Assembly: GCF_036320965.1 (NCBI RefSeq)
Contig: NC_092241.1
Location: 24,786,656-24,850,655 of the forward strand
Source of the DNA: Panulirus ornatus
Taxonomy: Eukaryota; Arthropoda; Malacostraca; Decapoda; Palinuridae
Direction: 5' to 3'
DNA length: 64,000 bases
Under the pieces are notes generated by a model, which did not search any database, was not told the DNA's origin, and saw nothing but the letters and a program-made list of their open reading frames with translations. Both the position numbers and the translations under genes were made by a program. The number at the start of each line of letters is the position of its first letter. Positions within the stretch are counted from its first letter, which is position 1. Shown piece after piece: positions 63,302 through 64,000 of this stretch.

Positions 63302-64000
63302 TATACACAGTCTTTTATACACAATTTCATCTATTCAAAGAAAATTCAATTCAATAGAGATTATTATGCTCAAAAATTTGGTATGGCAATGGGTATCCCT
63401 CTTTCACCTTTACTAAGTGATTTTCATATAGATTTTTTTTGAAAAAAAATGCTAAAGGATATCTCACCTTCTAATGCAGTTTATTTTAGGTATGTAGATG
63501 ATGTTCTTTGTGTTTGGCCAACAAGTGAAAATTTACAAACATCTCTCCCCTCACTTAACAATTTAGTGCCTTCCATCAAATTTAGTGTAGAAAATGAAAA
63601 TAATGGTATGTTACCATCTTTAGAATACATGATCCATAGGCAAGGAAACAAGTTTAAGTTTAGCATATACAGAAAACCTACCAATGTATGCTCATATATC
63701 CAGTATTAAACATCTCAACATGACAGAGTTAAATTACCATCATTTCAATCTTTGTGCCCTAGGGCATTACGTATTTGCACTTCAGAGTATATTGATGATG
63801 AGTTTGAGAAAATATATTCTATTGGATTTAAGTTGAATTACCCTAGATCTTTCATTGATAAATCCCTCAAGTTAGCAAAGAAATCATTTTATAGAGTTGA
63901 GCCCTTACCTCCCATTGACACCAAGAATCTTTTAGTTCTCTCTTTTAGTAATAGATTTACTTTACTTCCCATGTTGCTTAAATCCTTTAATATAAATGTT
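63302..64000 (+). pseudogene. Penelope-like element reverse transcriptase, partial, two stops
   Basis: One frame (codons beginning at 63311) gives QFNRDYYAQKFGMAMGIPLS, then FRYVDDVLCVW with the YVDD catalytic motif, IKFSVENENNGMLPSLEYM, FKFSIYRKPTNVCSYIQY, and RALRICTSEYIDDEFEKIYS followed by YPRSFIDKSLKLAKKSFY. This series is characteristic of Penelope-like elements, whose RT is related to telomerase. In-frame stops at 63440 (TGA) and 63707 (TAA) show it is dead. The upstream RT motifs are absent, and the GIY-YIG endonuclease expected downstream would lie beyond the window. Unrelated to the LINE family to its left. Confidence 0.87.

Overview
This is eukaryotic, repeat-dominated DNA. The gene content is almost entirely retrotransposon, the microsatellite load is extreme ((AT)n, (AAT)n, (GATA)n, (GA)n, (GTA)n), and one TATA/signal-peptide first exon has an arthropod-like layout. 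No host gene is recognised by name. My best guess for the host is an arthropod, most likely a decapod crustacean. That rests on general knowledge of such genomes and not on a diagnostic gene. Two 100-base runs of N (27512-27611 and 46401-46500) mark scaffold joins.

Layout. Positions 1-6916 are a 36-bp minisatellite that flips orientation at about 1105. Positions 6917-8616 are low-copy DNA with a candidate promoter and signal-peptide exon (7087-7193), a 14-bp repeat and a (GA)n tract. From 8617 to 27475, 29916 to 33125 and 38967 to 62768 lie 18 copies of one non-LTR retrotransposon (LINE) family with an APE-type endonuclease and a FADD-type reverse transcriptase. The arrangement and C-terminus resemble the RTE/BovB clade. 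The copies lie on both strands and are separated by (AT)n or (AAT)n tracts. Among them are 11 short non-autonomous elements and several solitary 3' tails. Positions 28917-38878 and 46501-50378 are two copies of one segmental duplication, differing by about 6 kb of LINE insertions and microsatellite expansion. A 60-bp minisatellite lies at 55310-55728. A Penelope-like reverse transcriptase runs off the right edge from 63302.

How the elements fit together. The most complete LINE (56106-59430, minus strand) has a 5' leader, endonuclease, reverse transcriptase, C-terminal domain and 3' tail, but three frames. The short element looks like the two ends of this LINE joined: its first ~200 bp align with the LINE leader and about the first 20 codons, and its last ~50 bp with the LINE 3' tail. 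This suggests a BovB/Bov-A-like pair in which the LINE enzyme mobilises its own internally deleted derivative. The LINE 3' UTR occurs in three length classes, and shared private variants sort the copies into subfamilies. One pair (38967-42605) is a near-perfect 1.7-kb-arm palindrome that must come from inverted duplication and not from two insertions.

Limits: all assignments are by eye. Identities are estimates, microsatellite and LINE boundaries are good to a few bases, and family names rest on motif recognition.
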